From contig JAGOTU010000057.1 of NCBI GenBank assembly GCA_018061585.1, forward strand, positions 1 through 5,870: DNA of 5,870 nt, in the 5' to 3' direction. A program made the translations under genes and the position numbers. This document shows positions 5,024 to 5,870 of this stretch, piece after piece. The first letter of the stretch is position 1. Each line of letters opens with the position of its first letter. The notes beneath the pieces were generated by a model, which made no database searches, was not told where the DNA came from, and saw only the letters and a program-made list of their open reading frames with translations. This DNA is from Minisyncoccota bacterium. Lineage in GTDB: Bacteria > Patescibacteriota > Minisyncoccia > Phycocordibacterales > UBA2100.

Positions 5024-5870
5024 ATGTGCGGACTGGTCGGGGTTATTCGAGGTAGGAAGGCAGCAGAGCTCGTTGCCATCGGACTCCATCACAATCAACA
5101 TCGCGCGGTCGATGCCGCCGGTATCGTGTCGTCGAACGGCCGATATCTCTTCCGTGAACGCGGGCAGGGTATCGTGCGCAATGCGTTCGACGCCGACATG
5201 CTCGACCGCTTGCACGGTATGTCTGCGATCGGTCATATCCGGTACGCGACATCGGGCAAAGAAGAGGACGACAAGAAGTACGACAACGTACAGCCGATCC
5301 TCGGACACTTCCACGGTGTGCAGATCGCGCTCGCACACAACGGTAATCTTACGAATGTCGATGAGCTCGCGAGACATGTCTCGCCCGCGGAACTTACGAC
5401 TACGACCGATACCGAGTACATCCTGCGACTGATCGAACGGGAGAAGTCGCACGACATCGAGCATGCGCTCAAGAATGTGCTCGCTATGCTGAAGGGGAGC
5501 TTTGAACTTCTCATTTTGATGCCGGATAGAATGATCGCCGTACGGGATCCGCAAGGTAATCATCCGCTCTCGATCGGGAAGGCCGACGAGACATACTTCA
5601 TTTCGTCGGAGACCTGTGCGTATCCGAGCGTCGGTGCGACATATCTCGGCGAGATCGATCCGGGCACGTTCCTAACCATGATGGAGAGCGGGGAATTCCG
5701 CACCACCGTCTACGCTGAACCGAAGAAGAAGCAATGCGTGTTCGAGCTTGTGTACTATGCGCATCCTGCAAGCAATGTATTCGGTCATAGTGTCGGCCGA
5801 TTCCGTCAACAGCTCGGAAGACGACTGGAGTCCGAGTTGGGTGTGCCCGAAGCGGATATCGTGCTGGGTA
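5024..5870 (+). CDS. purF: Amidophosphoribosyltransferase (PurF), N-terminal part, cut by window end
   Basis: PurF makes 5-phosphoribosylamine from PRPP and glutamine, the first and usually feedback-controlled step of purine synthesis. The reading frame stays open for 282 codons to the window edge. It covers the class II glutaminase domain and stops at EADIVLG, just entering the phosphoribosyltransferase domain. Cys2 directly after Met is the glutaminase nucleophile, exposed by Met removal, so there is no propeptide as in B. subtilis. Glutaminase motifs present are Arg73 in HIRYAT, Asn106-Gly107 in AHNGNL (oxyanion hole) and Asp129 in TTTDTE. Later motifs are RDPQGNHPL (174-182), SETCA (195-199) and FELVYYAHPAS (240-250). 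Oddities are QHRAVDAAG (25-33) where the family normally has QHRGQ(D/E)xAG, and NHPL for (F/L)RPL. Cys238 aligns with an FeS-ligand Cys of B. subtilis PurF, but E. coli also has Cys there, so it does not show a cluster. GGGGA (5013-5017) lies 6 bases before the ATG. It is confidently PurF. Confidence 0.93.
   Translation, partial: MCGLVGVIRGRKAAELVAIGLHHNQHRAVDAAGIVSSNGRYLFRERGQGIVRNAFDADMLDRLHGMSAIGHIRYATSGKEEDDKKYDNVQPILGHFHGVQIALAHNGNLTNVDELARHVSPAELTTTTDTEYILRLIEREKSHDIEHALKNVLAMLKGSFELLILMPDRMIAVRDPQGNHPLSIGKADETYFISSETCAYPSVGATYLGEIDPGTFLTMMESGEFRTTVYAEPKKKQCVFELVYYAHPASNVFGHSVGRFRQQLGRRLESELGVPEADIVLG

Noticed and set aside
4868..5563. 231-codon open frame on the minus strand
   Set aside because: It lies antisense to the clear purF coding region and the purN terminator, has no recognisable motifs, and is best explained as a shadow.

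Overview
The window looks like part of a moderately high-GC genome of a Patescibacteria/CPR-type bacterium, probably Parcubacteria. This is inferred from the divergent PurN and PurF sequences, the small operonic hypothetical genes and the compact layout; it is not proven by any single marker. The standard code fits: two genes end at TGA, and each TGA is followed at once by an intrinsic terminator, so a UGA=Gly code of the Gracilibacteria type is not supported. All convincing genes are on the + strand. I see no tRNA, rRNA, CRISPR array or insertion sequence.

Region 1 (1-2190) holds three consecutive, separately terminated genes for small exported proteins. The first is a four-cysteine protein with DUF4189-like features (125-535). 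The second is a six-cysteine protein with a CxxCCxxC cluster (708-1091). The third is a 304-residue exported protein with an M15-type (VanX/VanY/endolysin-like) zinc-ligand pattern (1209-2123). Each has a signal peptide and a Shine-Dalgarno sequence, and each is closed by a perfect hairpin plus T-run. They therefore behave as single-gene transcription units rather than an operon. The first two resemble proteins I associate with alphaproteobacteria, so acquisition by transfer is possible.

Region 2 (2191-4174) is a three-gene operon. A divergent MurA-family enolpyruvyl transferase (2250-3557) keeps the catalytic residues. A basic 112-residue protein of unknown function follows 4 bases later (3562-3900), and an acidic 90-residue helical protein follows 1 base after that (3902-4174). 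A perfect TATAAT lies so close to the murA ATG that the transcript is predicted to be leaderless or nearly so. The two downstream genes lack good Shine-Dalgarno sequences and are probably translated by coupling.

Region 3 (4175-5870) is purine biosynthesis. A PurN-type glycinamide ribonucleotide formyltransferase (4230-4895) has its own promoter and terminator. It is followed by the start of purF (amidophosphoribosyltransferase), which begins Met-Cys at 5024 and runs off the window. Together they represent the first and third steps of de novo IMP synthesis. The least explained parts are the exported trio, the opposite-charge small protein pair behind murA, and several perfect palindromes at promoter or leader positions.
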